In this document: piece by piece, positions 43,343 through 52,767 of the stretch
Numbering within the stretch: position 1 is the stretch's first letter
Layout: each line of letters begins with the position of its first letter
Assembly: GCF_004771005.1 (NCBI RefSeq)
Contig: NZ_RQHV01000036.1
Span: 62,001 to 126,000 of the forward strand
From: Leptospira ilyithenensis
Lineage (GTDB): Bacteria > Spirochaetota > Leptospiria > Leptospirales > Leptospiraceae
Direction of reading: 5' to 3'
DNA: 64,000 bases
The notes under the pieces: generated by a model
What the model was told of the DNA's origin: nothing
What the model saw: only the letters and a program-made list of their open reading frames with translations
The model's database searches: none
Program-made: the position numbers and the translations under genes

Positions 43343-44757
43343 AAAATAAAATTATAATCGTCATTCTATTTTTAGCACCTACTCTTTTTGCGAGAGAGAT
43401 GGGAGATTTTGTCAAAGATATAAAAATCGCACCGTTTTATTTTTCGATCCCAGCCTTTGTTTCCGAAAAACTAAGTGATGGAACTGAAATTTTGGCACTT
43501 CCGAATTCGGAATTTCCAATTATCTATTCCGAGTTACATATCTATCATGGCAAAAAAGATTTGGGAAAAAGACCTGTGGAAATCATCCGACTATTGGAAG
43601 ATAGCTGGGAATTTTCCGGTTCGAAATCCTATCCGAAAGATACTCTTTTGCAAGAGTTCGAAAACTTAGGCGCCAACTTTTCCTTATCGATCGGTTATCA
43701 TAAAACGGTAATCGGTTTTAGTTATTTGAAAAAAGATGAAGCGAGAGTTTTCGAATTGTTTCAATCTTTCTGGAAAGAATCCGTTTTGGATGATGAAGTG
43801 ATTTCCACAATGAGGGGCAGAATTTCCGAAGAGATCAAAAGAAGAAATGATAATCCTTCCGCAGTGGGTGGAAGAAAGTCGCAGGAATTACTATTTTCGA
43901 ATACGATACAGGGAACTTCTTCCACCATACAAGGATTAGGAGGAATCAAAAAAGAGGATTTGGTGGAATTCCAAAAGGAAATTCTATCGGAAAAGAAAAG
44001 AGTTTTGATTTTATCCGGTGACGTAAATGTATCTTCCTGGAAAAAAAATCTATCTTCCTTGGAAGTATACTCCTCCGCTCCGAAAGCCGGTTCGGAAGAG
44101 ATCACAACGGAAAGTTTGAAACAGTCTTTAACAAACACTAAAAACAAAAACATTTTAGTGGATAAGGATGTTTCCCAATCCTTTGTGATTATGATGGGAG
44201 TTCTTCCCAAACACAATGATCCTGATTTTTACTCCATCCAGGTATTGAATTATATCATAGGCGGCGGCGGATTTAACTCGTATTTTATGAGAGAGATCAG
44301 AAACAACCGCGGGCTTGCTTATTCTGCGGGAAGTTCTGCGGATTTTCAGGACGAGTATGGTGTGATCAATTTTTTTGCCATGACCAAAACGGAATCGGTT
44401 CCGGAAGTCGTGAGTCTGATGAAGGAGTTGATCGATTCCAAATTCATAGATACGATCAAGGAAGAAGAGCTCCTCCGTGCGAAAGTAGCGATTACAAACC
44501 AGTTTGTCTTTCTGTTTGATGATTCCAAAAAAGTTTTGAATAATGATTTGAGATTCAAAGAACATCATATGCCTAAAGAGTATCTTGTGAATTTCAGAGA
44601 GAATATAGAAAAGGTCAGCCTCTTGGATATCCGAAGAGTGGGCAAATTGTATTTTAATCCTGAAAAACTGGCGACTGTGGTTGTCGGACCGAAATCTCTC
44701 AAACAAGGCTTAGGTGAAAAGTTTCAAGTCATTTCTCCTGAAGACAGAATACCTTAA
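43339..44757 (+). CDS. M16 family protein, non-catalytic partner subunit
   Basis: 472-residue M16 homologue with a signal peptide but no H-x-x-E-H motif. The C-terminal half has G-G-G-F-N-S-Y-F-M-R-E-I-R and R-G-L-A-Y-S-A-G, the conserved Arg/Tyr region that helps bind substrate across the dimer. Together with the upstream active subunit it fits the alpha/beta arrangement of bacterial M16B pairs. The start overlaps the previous stop by four bases, and its TAA overlaps the next ATG by one. Confidence 0.88.
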   Translation: MKNKIIIVILFLAPTLFAREMGDFVKDIKIAPFYFSIPAFVSEKLSDGTEILALPNSEFPIIYSELHIYHGKKDLGKRPVEIIRLLEDSWEFSGSKSYPKDTLLQEFENLGANFSLSIGYHKTVIGFSYLKKDEARVFELFQSFWKESVLDDEVISTMRGRISEEIKRRNDNPSAVGGRKSQELLFSNTIQGTSSTIQGLGGIKKEDLVEFQKEILSEKKRVLILSGDVNVSSWKKNLSSLEVYSSAPKAGSEEITTESLKQSLTNTKNKNILVDKDVSQSFVIMMGVLPKHNDPDFYSIQVLNYIIGGGGFNSYFMREIRNNRGLAYSAGSSADFQDEYGVINFFAMTKTESVPEVVSLMKELIDSKFIDTIKEEELLRAKVAITNQFVFLFDDSKKVLNNDLRFKEHHMPKEYLVNFRENIEKVSLLDIRRVGKLYFNPEKLATVVVGPKSLKQGLGEKFQVISPEDRIP

Positions 44758-45602
44758 TGGCAATATCCTATTTCGAACATAAGGGCTGGAAATTTGACGG
44801 AGTTTCCGAAGGGGGAATTAGGACTTCCATCGCGTTTCCGGCACTTGACCTGATGTTCGATTTCGGTGCTGTCAATCCCGACAAGGTTCATATCAGCCAA
44901 ATTCTTTTGACACACGCGCATCTGGATCACTCCGCAGGCATTCCCTATTATGTTTCCCAAAGAAGTCTTCGCGGTTTGTCCCAACCGAAAATTTACGTTC
45001 CGGTCGAATTGGAAGAAAATATGAGAAAGGTTTTGAAACTCTATTCCGAAATGGAAGACTTTGATTACGGATGTCATTTGGAAGGAGTGCCACATCATAA
45101 AAGAGTGGATTTGAAACCGGGATTTTTTTTTAAAGCACTTCCTTCCTTTCATAGAGTACCTTCACAAGGTTATACGGTCTTCGAATCCAAACGTAAATTG
45201 AAAAAAGAATTTGTAGGGCTCGGTCAAAATGAAATCCGTAATCTTCGTGAATCGGGGCAAGATCCTACGGAAGAGATTCAAGCTCCTATCGTTTCTTTTT
45301 CGGGAGATACGAAAATAGAATACCTTCTTGAAAATGAAGAAGTTCGCAAAAGCAGTATTCTATTTTTGGAATGTACATATTATTGTGAGAAGAGAGGAGT
45401 GGAAAGAGCGAGAGAATGGGGGCACACTCATTTGGATGAGATCGTTGCCCATGCGGATTCATTTCAAAATGAAGCGATCGTTCTTATCCATCCTTCCAAA
45501 AGATACAGTTATAGGGAATTGAACGAATGGTTTCGGAAAAAAATCCCGGATAGTTTGAGAGACCGTACTCATCTTTTTATTCCCACCAAACCTTCCGTAT
45601 GA
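44757..45602 (+). CDS. RNase Z-like MBL-fold hydrolase
   Basis: 281-residue metallo-hydrolase with H-A-H-L-D-H (H-x-H-x-D-H), F-S-G-D-T-K and L-F-L-E-C-T-Y segments, then a W-G-H-T-H motif, in the order of the RNase Z/beta-CASP-free branch. No signal peptide. It could process tRNA 3' ends or cleave another phosphodiester; sequence does not decide. It lies in a run of overlapping genes with the O-methyltransferase. Confidence 0.8.
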   Translation: MAISYFEHKGWKFDGVSEGGIRTSIAFPALDLMFDFGAVNPDKVHISQILLTHAHLDHSAGIPYYVSQRSLRGLSQPKIYVPVELEENMRKVLKLYSEMEDFDYGCHLEGVPHHKRVDLKPGFFFKALPSFHRVPSQGYTVFESKRKLKKEFVGLGQNEIRNLRESGQDPTEEIQAPIVSFSGDTKIEYLLENEEVRKSSILFLECTYYCEKRGVERAREWGHTHLDEIVAHADSFQNEAIVLIHPSKRYSYRELNEWFRKKIPDSLRDRTHLFIPTKPSV

Positions 45603-46252
45603 AACCAAGACCAAGTATTTTTCGAGATCACTTGGAGGATCATATGGAAGAAAACTATGTTTTGCGACCTCATTCTCTTTTTTATGAGATGGAGGATTAT
45701 GCAAAGGAAAATTCCATTCCCATCGTATCTGCGGCAACGGGAAAAGTTCTATCCCATCTCTTAAGCCTTCTCAAACCGAAATCCGTTTGGGAGTTGGGAA
45801 CGGGAATCGGTTATTCGACTTTGTGGATGGCTTACGGTTCCCCCGGATCTGAAATCATTACCATCGATCGCAACGGCTCCCAGGCATCTTTACTGGACGG
45901 TTATAAAGAAAAATGGAATGACCTTCGAAAAACAGAGATTAAACGAATTACTTCCTGGTGTATGGACTTTATGTATGAAAATATAGATTTATGGTCGGAT
46001 GTGGATTTGTTTTTTATAGACTGTGATAAGGTGACTTATCCTCAAATTTGGGAATTACTTTCCACAAAAGCAAAACCGGGTGCAAAAATCATTTATGACA
46101 ATGTGCTTTGGCACGGAAGGATTTTAGACTCTAAATTGCAAAAGCCATCCGACGTAGCGATCAAGAGTTTTTGGGAAAAGGTGAAAGATTCCAAATATCC
46201 TTTCACTCTCTATCCGGTAGGGGACGGGTTACTCTTTATTGAAAAACCATAA
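45599..46252 (+). CDS. Class I SAM-dependent O-methyltransferase
   Basis: 217-residue protein of the COMT-like family: motif I V-W-E-L-G-T-G-I-G-Y-S-T, the D-L-F-F-I-D-C-D-K metal-binding stretch, and A-K-I-I-Y-D-N-V-L-W-H-G. The Asp residues that bind the divalent cation are present. Its small-molecule substrate is unknown. Its ATG overlaps the previous stop by four bases. Confidence 0.88.
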   Translation: MKPRPSIFRDHLEDHMEENYVLRPHSLFYEMEDYAKENSIPIVSAATGKVLSHLLSLLKPKSVWELGTGIGYSTLWMAYGSPGSEIITIDRNGSQASLLDGYKEKWNDLRKTEIKRITSWCMDFMYENIDLWSDVDLFFIDCDKVTYPQIWELLSTKAKPGAKIIYDNVLWHGRILDSKLQKPSDVAIKSFWEKVKDSKYPFTLYPVGDGLLFIEKP

Positions 46253-46296
46253 AAAATGCTTTTCATTGTCGGTTTGAATATTATGGTTTGTTGGAA

Positions 46297-47055
46297 ATGA
46301 AACAGTTCTATCTTATATTTATCATTCTATTCATGATTAGCTCTCTACCTGCCCAAGAATCGGGCGGAGCGGACAAGGGGAGAGAACCTCATGACGAAAT
46401 TGAAAAATTAGACCAAGGTTCTAATTTGGAAAAAAAACAATCCAAGGAGATTTCCGAATCTTCCCGCGAAAGAATTGTTAGTGGATTAAAACTGCTTACA
46501 ATCATCACTGCCAATTTCGGAGAAGATGTTCCAGATTCCAAAAATACTTTGGAAAAGATCAGAAAAGATTATCAAGCTGCGCTTCGCTATTATTATAGAC
46601 GAGCTTATATCTTATCCGGCAAAGGGATCGTTCAAGTGGACAGGGACCTGAGCGATATACTTTCCAAGTTTGCAAAATCATTTGATGCCAAAACACAAAC
46701 CTTGCTCAATGAATGTGCCGATGCAATCAGCCAGCAGGAACAAAATCAATTGGTCGATGATTCCAAAGAATCCGGAAAACAATCTTCAACCGTATATATT
46801 GATATTACAAGCAGCCAGCAAAAATTAAAAATAGCATACTATCAATTGGCTTTGGCGACCGATATGGTGGAAGGCAAACGTTACTATCATTCCATAGTTC
46901 ATTATCGTATTGCAAAGGATTACGGAATCAAAATTCTTACCGACTTGAAAGGAACGGAAGCTGACAAAAAAACGATCCAGGACAAATACGCGAAAGACTT
47001 AAGCGACAATCGGAATCTGATTTACGGTTCCGGATCTTCTGCGCAACCTAACTAA
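46297..47055 (+). CDS. Secreted helical hypothetical protein
   Basis: About 252 residues from ATG 46297 (TTG at 46288 would add three). A clear signal peptide ends near S-S-L-P-A-Q. The mature part is charged and helical, with a Y-Y-Y-R-R-A-Y segment; no Cys. No known motif. Followed by the amidase gene after about 50 bases that hold a small hairpin. Likely periplasmic. Confidence 0.55.
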   Translation: MKQFYLIFIILFMISSLPAQESGGADKGREPHDEIEKLDQGSNLEKKQSKEISESSRERIVSGLKLLTIITANFGEDVPDSKNTLEKIRKDYQAALRYYYRRAYILSGKGIVQVDRDLSDILSKFAKSFDAKTQTLLNECADAISQQEQNQLVDDSKESGKQSSTVYIDITSSQQKLKIAYYQLALATDMVEGKRYYHSIVHYRIAKDYGIKILTDLKGTEADKKTIQDKYAKDLSDNRNLIYGSGSSAQPN

Positions 47056-47072
47056 AACTAATTTAAAGGTGA

Positions 47073-47093
47073 GCCAAGGGGAATAACCTTGGC
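47073..47093 (+). other. Small intergenic hairpin before the amidase gene
   Basis: Perfect 7-bp stem GCCAAGG/CCTTGGC with a seven-base loop, eleven bases before the TTG start. There is no T-run, so it is more likely to affect translation or processing than to terminate. Confidence 0.35.
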
Positions 47094-47104
47094 GGATCTC
47101 CGAT

Positions 47105-48421
47105 TTGATTCGATTTATCTTTTTATTTTTCATTTCTTTCTCACTTTTTTCTTTTCCCACCTATCAGGTAGTTATTGATCCGGGACACGGCGGAATAGCA
47201 AAAGATCCTACTAGCGAACATGGTGACAAATATGATTCGATCACTATGGGTTATTTGGAAAAATACAAACAAGGTACGGAGTCAGGCAAGGTAACCGAAA
47301 GAGAAGTGGTGCTCGCACTTTCCAAAGAGGTGGAAGCTTTGCTTCGGCTTACAGAAACGGAGGAAGGTTGGGTCAAGTTTTCATCTTACCTCGGTCAGTT
47401 TTCCAAATCGAAAACATTTCCTAGAATTATAATCAAATCCGTTTTAACGAGAAAAACCAATTCCGACTCCGATCCTTCCTCTTCCGACCCCAATGCTCCT
47501 TACAGGCTTTATGATTTTCCTGACCCAAAAACAGGTGTTAGAAAGAAGGGAAGAATCTCATTTATCAACGACCAAAAACCCCATCTTGTACTTTCCCTTC
47601 ATTTGAATCCTGCAGGCAGAGGACAAGTAGGAGGAATGGCAGCCGTTCTTACCCCTGGATATTCCACTTTTAATCTTCTGAAAGAAATTTCGGAAGGCAA
47701 AAAAAAGCCGAAAGAATTTCTGAACAAACCCTGGTCCGACTGGATGGTGTTCGCCGGCAATTGGTCCAAGCTGGAAAATGCGGTTGCGGATGCCTGGATT
47801 TATTTTCACGGATACTGGTCAGATCGTTCAGGGAAAAAAACGGAACTTGATAAATTCGAAGGATATCGCCAAAATATGGTTAGTTGGAAATATTCGGATG
47901 AAAAGGGATGGGAATCCAAAGCAAACGCAGGCGGAAAAGGCCCTTATTCCAAAACCCATTCCGGTTTCCGTGCTGAAGGTGCTTTTTTTGAAAGAGAAAA
48001 AGGCAAAAAAGAAACCTGGAGAAGGGAAGGCGGACGGGAAGGATTCGGCGGGGACAATTATTACGCAGCAAAGGAACTGATGCGTTTTGTGCAATACGGA
48101 CTCCGGCTTCAATTGAAAGGGGAGAAGGGATACCCTGAAGTAGGCCCGATTCAGAATCCATATATTTCAACTTATAGTCTGCCAACTTATACAAATGCGA
48201 TTTGTGCATTTATCGAAATCGGCTATATCAACCGAAAAAGAGATATAAAGTATCTGACCGAAAACAAAAAAGAAACTGCAATCTCCCTTGCGGTAGGCAT
48301 TTACTCGTTATTTAACGGTATCGAAGTTCGGAAATTTAAAAATATGCCGATTTTTCCAAAGGGTAAAAAAGTAAATTGGAATAGATATGGAGATTATTTT
48401 GAAGAGGTGGCCGCACCTTGA
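47105..48421 (+). CDS. N-acetylmuramoyl-L-alanine amidase (Amidase_3) with insertions
   Basis: Secreted zinc amidase of 438 residues that would cut the amide link between peptide and MurNAc in peptidoglycan. Signal peptide; V-V-I-D-P-G-H-G-G (His28), a later T-E-R-E-V-V Glu, L-S-L-H-L-N and A-F-I-E-I-G-Y give the metal and catalytic residues. The spaces between motifs are much longer than normal (about 135 and 200 residues instead of about 50 and 65), with two charged insertions. The start is TTG. The stop overlaps the next start (TTGA). Confidence 0.82.
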   Translation: MIRFIFLFFISFSLFSFPTYQVVIDPGHGGIAKDPTSEHGDKYDSITMGYLEKYKQGTESGKVTEREVVLALSKEVEALLRLTETEEGWVKFSSYLGQFSKSKTFPRIIIKSVLTRKTNSDSDPSSSDPNAPYRLYDFPDPKTGVRKKGRISFINDQKPHLVLSLHLNPAGRGQVGGMAAVLTPGYSTFNLLKEISEGKKKPKEFLNKPWSDWMVFAGNWSKLENAVADAWIYFHGYWSDRSGKKTELDKFEGYRQNMVSWKYSDEKGWESKANAGGKGPYSKTHSGFRAEGAFFEREKGKKETWRREGGREGFGGDNYYAAKELMRFVQYGLRLQLKGEKGYPEVGPIQNPYISTYSLPTYTNAICAFIEIGYINRKRDIKYLTENKKETAISLAVGIYSLFNGIEVRKFKNMPIFPKGKKVNWNRYGDYFEEVAAP

Positions 48422-49185
48422 AAGGGAAAAACATTTTGGATGATCCTATCTTTCCTGAACTGATTCTCGCTTATCAAAATTCCTTAAGATTCAGATATTC
48501 CAGTGAGTCTTTAAGCAAATACCCCAAATACAAAAATATAGATAGGGATTTGATCGATGGATTAGTAAAATTTTTTATACAGTTTTTATATCCTGAATTC
48601 GAAGACAGAAAAAAACTCGATGCCGCATTTAATTCGTTAGCTGGGTTTATCCATCATCCGACCAAACTTTGGGGTATTCTTGGAAATCTTGCCGCTTCCA
48701 TTTTTCGGTTTGGAAAACATTTTCCGCAAGCTCTGAAAGCAGGGATCGCCGCCTTACATTCGTATATAACTGCGCATAGTTTCGAAGAAGTATTGTTAAA
48801 AGAAGCAAAGAGAGAATCAAGGCTTGATTATTTTCTGCACACTGAAGAAGGATTTAAAAAAATCTTAGGTAGAATTTCCCAAAGAGATGCGGATAGTTTT
48901 CGTAAAGACGTAGGAAAGCTACTTTCCCTCTTTGCAGATGAAATACTTGTAAATAAGATCATTCTGATTATGGAAGATGTGCTTCTTCGAATGGAGAAAA
49001 AATTCAACATCTATACCGAAGAAGATAGAAAAGGAATTCAATTGGGAATTTCGATTTTGGAAAACGGGAAAGATTTATTTGAAAGGTTGAATCGGGAAGA
49101 GATGCTTGCGATCGTACAAGCAATCGATGAAATAGAAAAGGATTATTTTATCGAAGCAAAGAGGAGTGCTGAAACGAACCCTTAA
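48418..49185 (+). CDS. Helical hypothetical protein
   Basis: 255-residue soluble, all-helical-looking protein, without signal peptide or recognised motif. Its TTG start overlaps the amidase stop by four bases, so it is co-translated with the amidase and may be its cytoplasmic partner or simply the last gene of the run. tRNA-Leu follows on the opposite strand. Confidence 0.55.
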   Translation: MKGKNILDDPIFPELILAYQNSLRFRYSSESLSKYPKYKNIDRDLIDGLVKFFIQFLYPEFEDRKKLDAAFNSLAGFIHHPTKLWGILGNLAASIFRFGKHFPQALKAGIAALHSYITAHSFEEVLLKEAKRESRLDYFLHTEEGFKKILGRISQRDADSFRKDVGKLLSLFADEILVNKIILIMEDVLLRMEKKFNIYTEEDRKGIQLGISILENGKDLFERLNREEMLAIVQAIDEIEKDYFIEAKRSAETNP

Positions 49186-49195
49186 GTTCTGTGAG

Positions 49196-49282
49196 TGGTA
49201 CCGATGGCCGGAATCGAACCGGCATGATGTTGCCATCGGTGGATTTTGAATCCACTGCGTCTACCAATTCCACCACATCGGC
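49196..49282 (-). tRNA. tRNA-Leu (CAA)
   Basis: Minus-strand class II tRNA of 87 bases including encoded CCA (49196-49198). Acceptor G-C-C-G-A-T-G pairs with C-A-T-C-G-G-T (final G-U); the D-loop has the G-G-T-A-G-A-C-G-C pattern of leucine tRNAs; anticodon loop T-T-C-A-A-A-A with CAA at 49246-49248; a long variable arm (G-A-T-G-G-C-A-A-C-A-T-C) and the T-arm G-G-T-T-C-G-A-T-T-C. Confidence 0.96.
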
Positions 49283-49291
49283 GGTTTAGCT

Positions 49292-49696
49292 TTAATCCTC
49301 TGCTTCGATATATTTACCTTTTCCGCGGGCCACTATTTTGCCGATCTCATTTTCAATTTCAGCACGGTTTTCGATGATTTTTTTGTTTTTCTTAACAAAC
49401 CATCCTCGAAGGTGAAGTGGCTCATTTACCTTGGCAGGTTGTAAAAACCGAATAGTCAGTTCACCGGTGGATGTATCAAAATTCATTGCTTCATTGATTT
49501 TCAGCATGATTTCATCCAATATGGTGGAAATAATACCTGGGTGGATTTGATCCGGATGTCCCTGGTATTTGTCGGGGCAGGTGTAGTCACCGAAGGCAGT
49601 GAGAGTGTCTTCGTCGAATGTGATTTTGAGCTGCAACCCGTCTGCGTTGTCCGGACTCGAGGCAAAGCTTAGATTTTTTTTGGCAACGGATTTCAT
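49292..49696 (-). CDS. Hotdog-fold thioesterase-like protein (PaaI/YbgC superfamily)
   Basis: 134 residues from ATG 49696 (a longer frame adds 17 residues). Contains [13 protein letters not shown], the hotdog helix with the Gly and Asp/Glu positions of PaaI-type thioesterases, and a strand T-I-R-F-L-Q-P-A-K. No signal peptide. It could hydrolyse an acyl-CoA or be a non-catalytic hotdog. The ribosome site is GGTGG just upstream. Directly next to tRNA-Leu on the same strand. Confidence 0.7.
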   Translation of the reverse strand: MKSVAKKNLSFASSPDNADGLQLKITFDEDTLTAFGDYTCPDKYQGHPDQIHPGIISTILDEIMLKINEAMNFDTSTGELTIRFLQPAKVNEPLHLRGWFVKKNKKIIENRAEIENEIGKIVARGKGKYIEAED

Positions 49697-49945
49697 GCCA
49701 CCATAACACGCAAGAAAAACTCTGGTGTCAAGCATAAAACGTGCCAAATCAAGCCTAGGCTGATTCAGCCGGTTTTAGGGGGAATCCTAGCCTTTCGTCA
49801 AAACGATACCGCTTTTTGTCGCTCGTATTCCGTTCGAATCCGTCTACTGGTTAGGAATGTTTTTTGTTTTATCTGAGGCTAAAGACAAGCTTTACTCAAT
49901 AATGGGTTCCGAAACCTCGAAAATAATTAATAAGGCATTATCAAA

Positions 49946-52597
49946 ATGATCACCACTCTTATGATGTTACTTGGACTTTCCGGCGCTGGTGCCGGATTGT
50001 ACAATGTAATCAAAGAGCCTTCCCGGGGAAAAGAGAGAGAAAAGGAAGGTGAGGGAAGTAGTAGGCGGAGGAGAGAGCGAAAACGCGCACGCGAAGAAAG
50101 CGGAGAATACGATGAAGGAGACGGTTTGCCCGATGTTCCACCTCCGAAATGGGGAGGAAGAGGAAAGGAAGTTCCTTTCCGGACTCCGAAAGGCCCTCCG
50201 GATAGGGAACCAAAACTACCTGAGCCGGTAGAGAATGACCTGCCCGAATTAGGTGACGAGGGAGATAGCGCCGGTTATCCGTCTACCGTTCCTTCCAAGT
50301 CGGGCAGATCCAGAGACAAGAATAAAAAAAAGGAAACCAAGCCGCAAGCCTTGGAAGATATCCCCTTAGGTGAGTTTGGTGAAGACGATCCTATTCTTGC
50401 GGGAAATTTAAAACAAAGAAAGGATAAACCAGAACTTTCTTTTTCTGCCGATGATATCATTTCTAAAAACTCGAAGTACGCCTTTCATAGAAGACCGCTT
50501 CTGAATGCGGAAGCATTGGTTGAGTCGGATCATGTGGAAGAAGCGATTGAGATTTATACCCGAACCGGAGATAGAATCCCCGATCCGGAGATTAAAAGCA
50601 AGATCCAAAAGAATATCCGGGACTTGGAAGAATACATTGAGTTCGGAGGCGGTGAGCCGGTATTTGAACCGGAAAAGGGTCTCCCTACAGGCAAACCAGA
50701 CGAATCAAAATCCAAAAAGGATTCCAAAAAAGAAAAGTCAGGTGATTCTAAAAATGCTGATTATCAGGATTTTGTTACCGCATTAAAACAAGTATCCGAG
50801 GTATTTGCTGAATCCATTGCAAAAGCAATTCAGTATGCGCAAAATCTTCCTCCTTCAGGATCAGGTCAGCCTTCCCAATCTCCGTCGTCACCCCCACAAA
50901 CTCCCGTTAGTGATAATAATCCCAATGCAATAGATTCTGATAAATTCACGCCCCAAAAACCAGACAAGCCGGAAACAAGAACACCAGACATCGGAGGAGG
51001 TGGATATACTCTTCCTCCTCCGGGAGCTGTAGGTGCGGATTTTTTGCACCCGCTGGTGTACCAATTTTTAAAGGATGCACCTCCTCTTCCTGATTACTCT
51101 CATGTGGGAGAAAAAGAGACAAAAGGGAATTATGAAAATCTACTTAAGTCTTTAAACCAAGGACTGATGGCCCCTCCTTCCGTAGGAGGACCTATCGTTT
51201 TGCCACCTAATTTTAATGCGGCGGTCACACCACCTAGCACTCCGATGGAAGGCGCGAGTCCTGCAGCTTCGGGGATAGTAGGTCCTTTCTATCTACCCAA
51301 TCCTGGACAGATTCAATCGGATTTTCAGAATCTATCCGAAGCACTATCAAAGGCTACCGAAGAAGTAGGAAATCTAGGCAGTATCGCCGGTGGTATGGAA
51401 TCTGCGTTAGGTGCAAATTCCAAGTCTAAGGATTTGGCGGGACTTGATCTTCCGGATGATACTTTCTTTTCCAATGAATGGAAACAATTTAGAGATCTTC
51501 CTTTGGTGGATCGTAGATCCGGAAAGGAAAGAAGAGTCAATGAGGATAGAAGGGAAAAAGCGGGAAGAAAGGACCGTAGATCGGGCCTCGACCGAAGGCA
51601 GAGTGATAAGTTTAAGGAAAGAGAAGAATATTTAAAAGATAAGGCCGTACAGAAATTAGAATCCGATGTTAAGAAGGCGCAAAACCTTCCCAAATCTTCT
51701 TTGAATGATTTGCTTGCCCCTTATTTTCCAACACTTCCCCCAAGGCCGTACTTTCCTCCGGAACAACCCAGACCGGAACCAGCTGAAAAATTAGGTCTTC
51801 CTGACCCTCTTGCGAAAGAGACACCTAAGGAAGAGGAGTGGATCGGGGACGAATCGGAATGGTTTGAAGAAACCACAAAGGCACTTCGTAAGGAAGTGGA
51901 TCTACCTGCTCCCGTTGATCCTTACGATCATTCAATTACGGCACCTAAGATCGGTTTACCGGATGCGATTGATCCTTCAAAATCAAAATCGGAAACCATT
52001 ATAGAAACGGACGACCCCATCCAAGTGGAATTGATGGGCGGACCCACTCAAAAAGAAGAATTAAAAATCGGTCTTCCCGATCCTGATGAAGTTTATCGTG
52101 ACCGGCCATTTAAAAAAGGAGAGGAGGCCGGTTCTTATGAAGAAGGTGAAGAACCTGAGCTGGATACAGAACCTCCTGATATCGAAATCGTAGATGGAAA
52201 TCTGGATGAGATTCCCGAAGCGACGGATACTCCGGATGAGCTGGCGGAAAAAGTAGAGGAAGAGCCGGAAAAAATCATCCATGGGGTTTTGGAATTAAAA
52301 CCTCCCGAAGCTGATGATGCGCCGTTTTTAACTCTTACTTATGATTTCGGAAAAATACCGCATGCTTTCCGTTTGTCGAAAAACTATTCGATTATGGAAT
52401 ATTCCTATTTTAAATACAAACCTATGCTGATGAAGGCACAAGAATTTGCCCGCCGAAAGATGTTAAAAAATGCTTTGAACTATTACCGTGTGATCAAATC
52501 GCAAAATATTCCTCCTGAGCTTCGTAAAATGATCAATCGCAACATAAGGGATATCACAGAGTTTATGGAAAAATTCCTGATGGCTAAGGGCGGTTAG
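49946..52597 (+). CDS. Large proline-rich scaffold-like hypothetical protein
   Basis: 883 residues with a short hydrophobic N-terminal anchor (about 1-20), then long charged and Pro-rich low-complexity regions. Two related helical segments lie at residues about 170-231 and 811-881, each ending in a K-N-I-R-D-L-E-E-Y-like helix. A basic D-R-R-S-G-K-E-R-R cluster occurs around 523-553, and L-G-L-P-D-P-type phrases recur between about 615 and 720. It looks like a membrane-anchored scaffold in which a TPR-like module was copied to both ends. No homologue family is recalled. Confidence 0.6.
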   Translation: MITTLMMLLGLSGAGAGLYNVIKEPSRGKEREKEGEGSSRRRRERKRAREESGEYDEGDGLPDVPPPKWGGRGKEVPFRTPKGPPDREPKLPEPVENDLPELGDEGDSAGYPSTVPSKSGRSRDKNKKKETKPQALEDIPLGEFGEDDPILAGNLKQRKDKPELSFSADDIISKNSKYAFHRRPLLNAEALVESDHVEEAIEIYTRTGDRIPDPEIKSKIQKNIRDLEEYIEFGGGEPVFEPEKGLPTGKPDESKSKKDSKKEKSGDSKNADYQDFVTALKQVSEVFAESIAKAIQYAQNLPPSGSGQPSQSPSSPPQTPVSDNNPNAIDSDKFTPQKPDKPETRTPDIGGGGYTLPPPGAVGADFLHPLVYQFLKDAPPLPDYSHVGEKETKGNYENLLKSLNQGLMAPPSVGGPIVLPPNFNAAVTPPSTPMEGASPAASGIVGPFYLPNPGQIQSDFQNLSEALSKATEEVGNLGSIAGGMESALGANSKSKDLAGLDLPDDTFFSNEWKQFRDLPLVDRRSGKERRVNEDRREKAGRKDRRSGLDRRQSDKFKEREEYLKDKAVQKLESDVKKAQNLPKSSLNDLLAPYFPTLPPRPYFPPEQPRPEPAEKLGLPDPLAKETPKEEEWIGDESEWFEETTKALRKEVDLPAPVDPYDHSITAPKIGLPDAIDPSKSKSETIIETDDPIQVELMGGPTQKEELKIGLPDPDEVYRDRPFKKGEEAGSYEEGEEPELDTEPPDIEIVDGNLDEIPEATDTPDELAEKVEEEPEKIIHGVLELKPPEADDAPFLTLTYDFGKIPHAFRLSKNYSIMEYSYFKYKPMLMKAQEFARRKMLKNALNYYRVIKSQNIPPELRKMINRNIRDITEFMEKFLMAKGG

Positions 52598-52611
52598 AGA
52601 TTTGTTTTCTC

Positions 52612-52639
52612 TTGACAGACTTTTTTTCTGTTTTAAATT
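52612..52639 (+). promoter_or_regulatory. Candidate promoter for the ABC-F/recCBD run
   Basis: TTGACA (52612-52617), 16-base spacer and TAAATT (52634-52639). This would give a leader of about 120 bases before the ABC-F start, containing a five-codon ORF at 52666-52683. By-eye call only. Confidence 0.4.
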
Positions 52640-52767
52640 GTATTTACCAAGAGGTATTTTCACCGATGAGACTGACCACCTAATCATAGGTAACCACTGC
52701 TTTAAAATCCTTTCTTAAATTTTAGATGTTTGCCTATGTTTTTGTTCTTTGCAACAAAGGGGCACGC

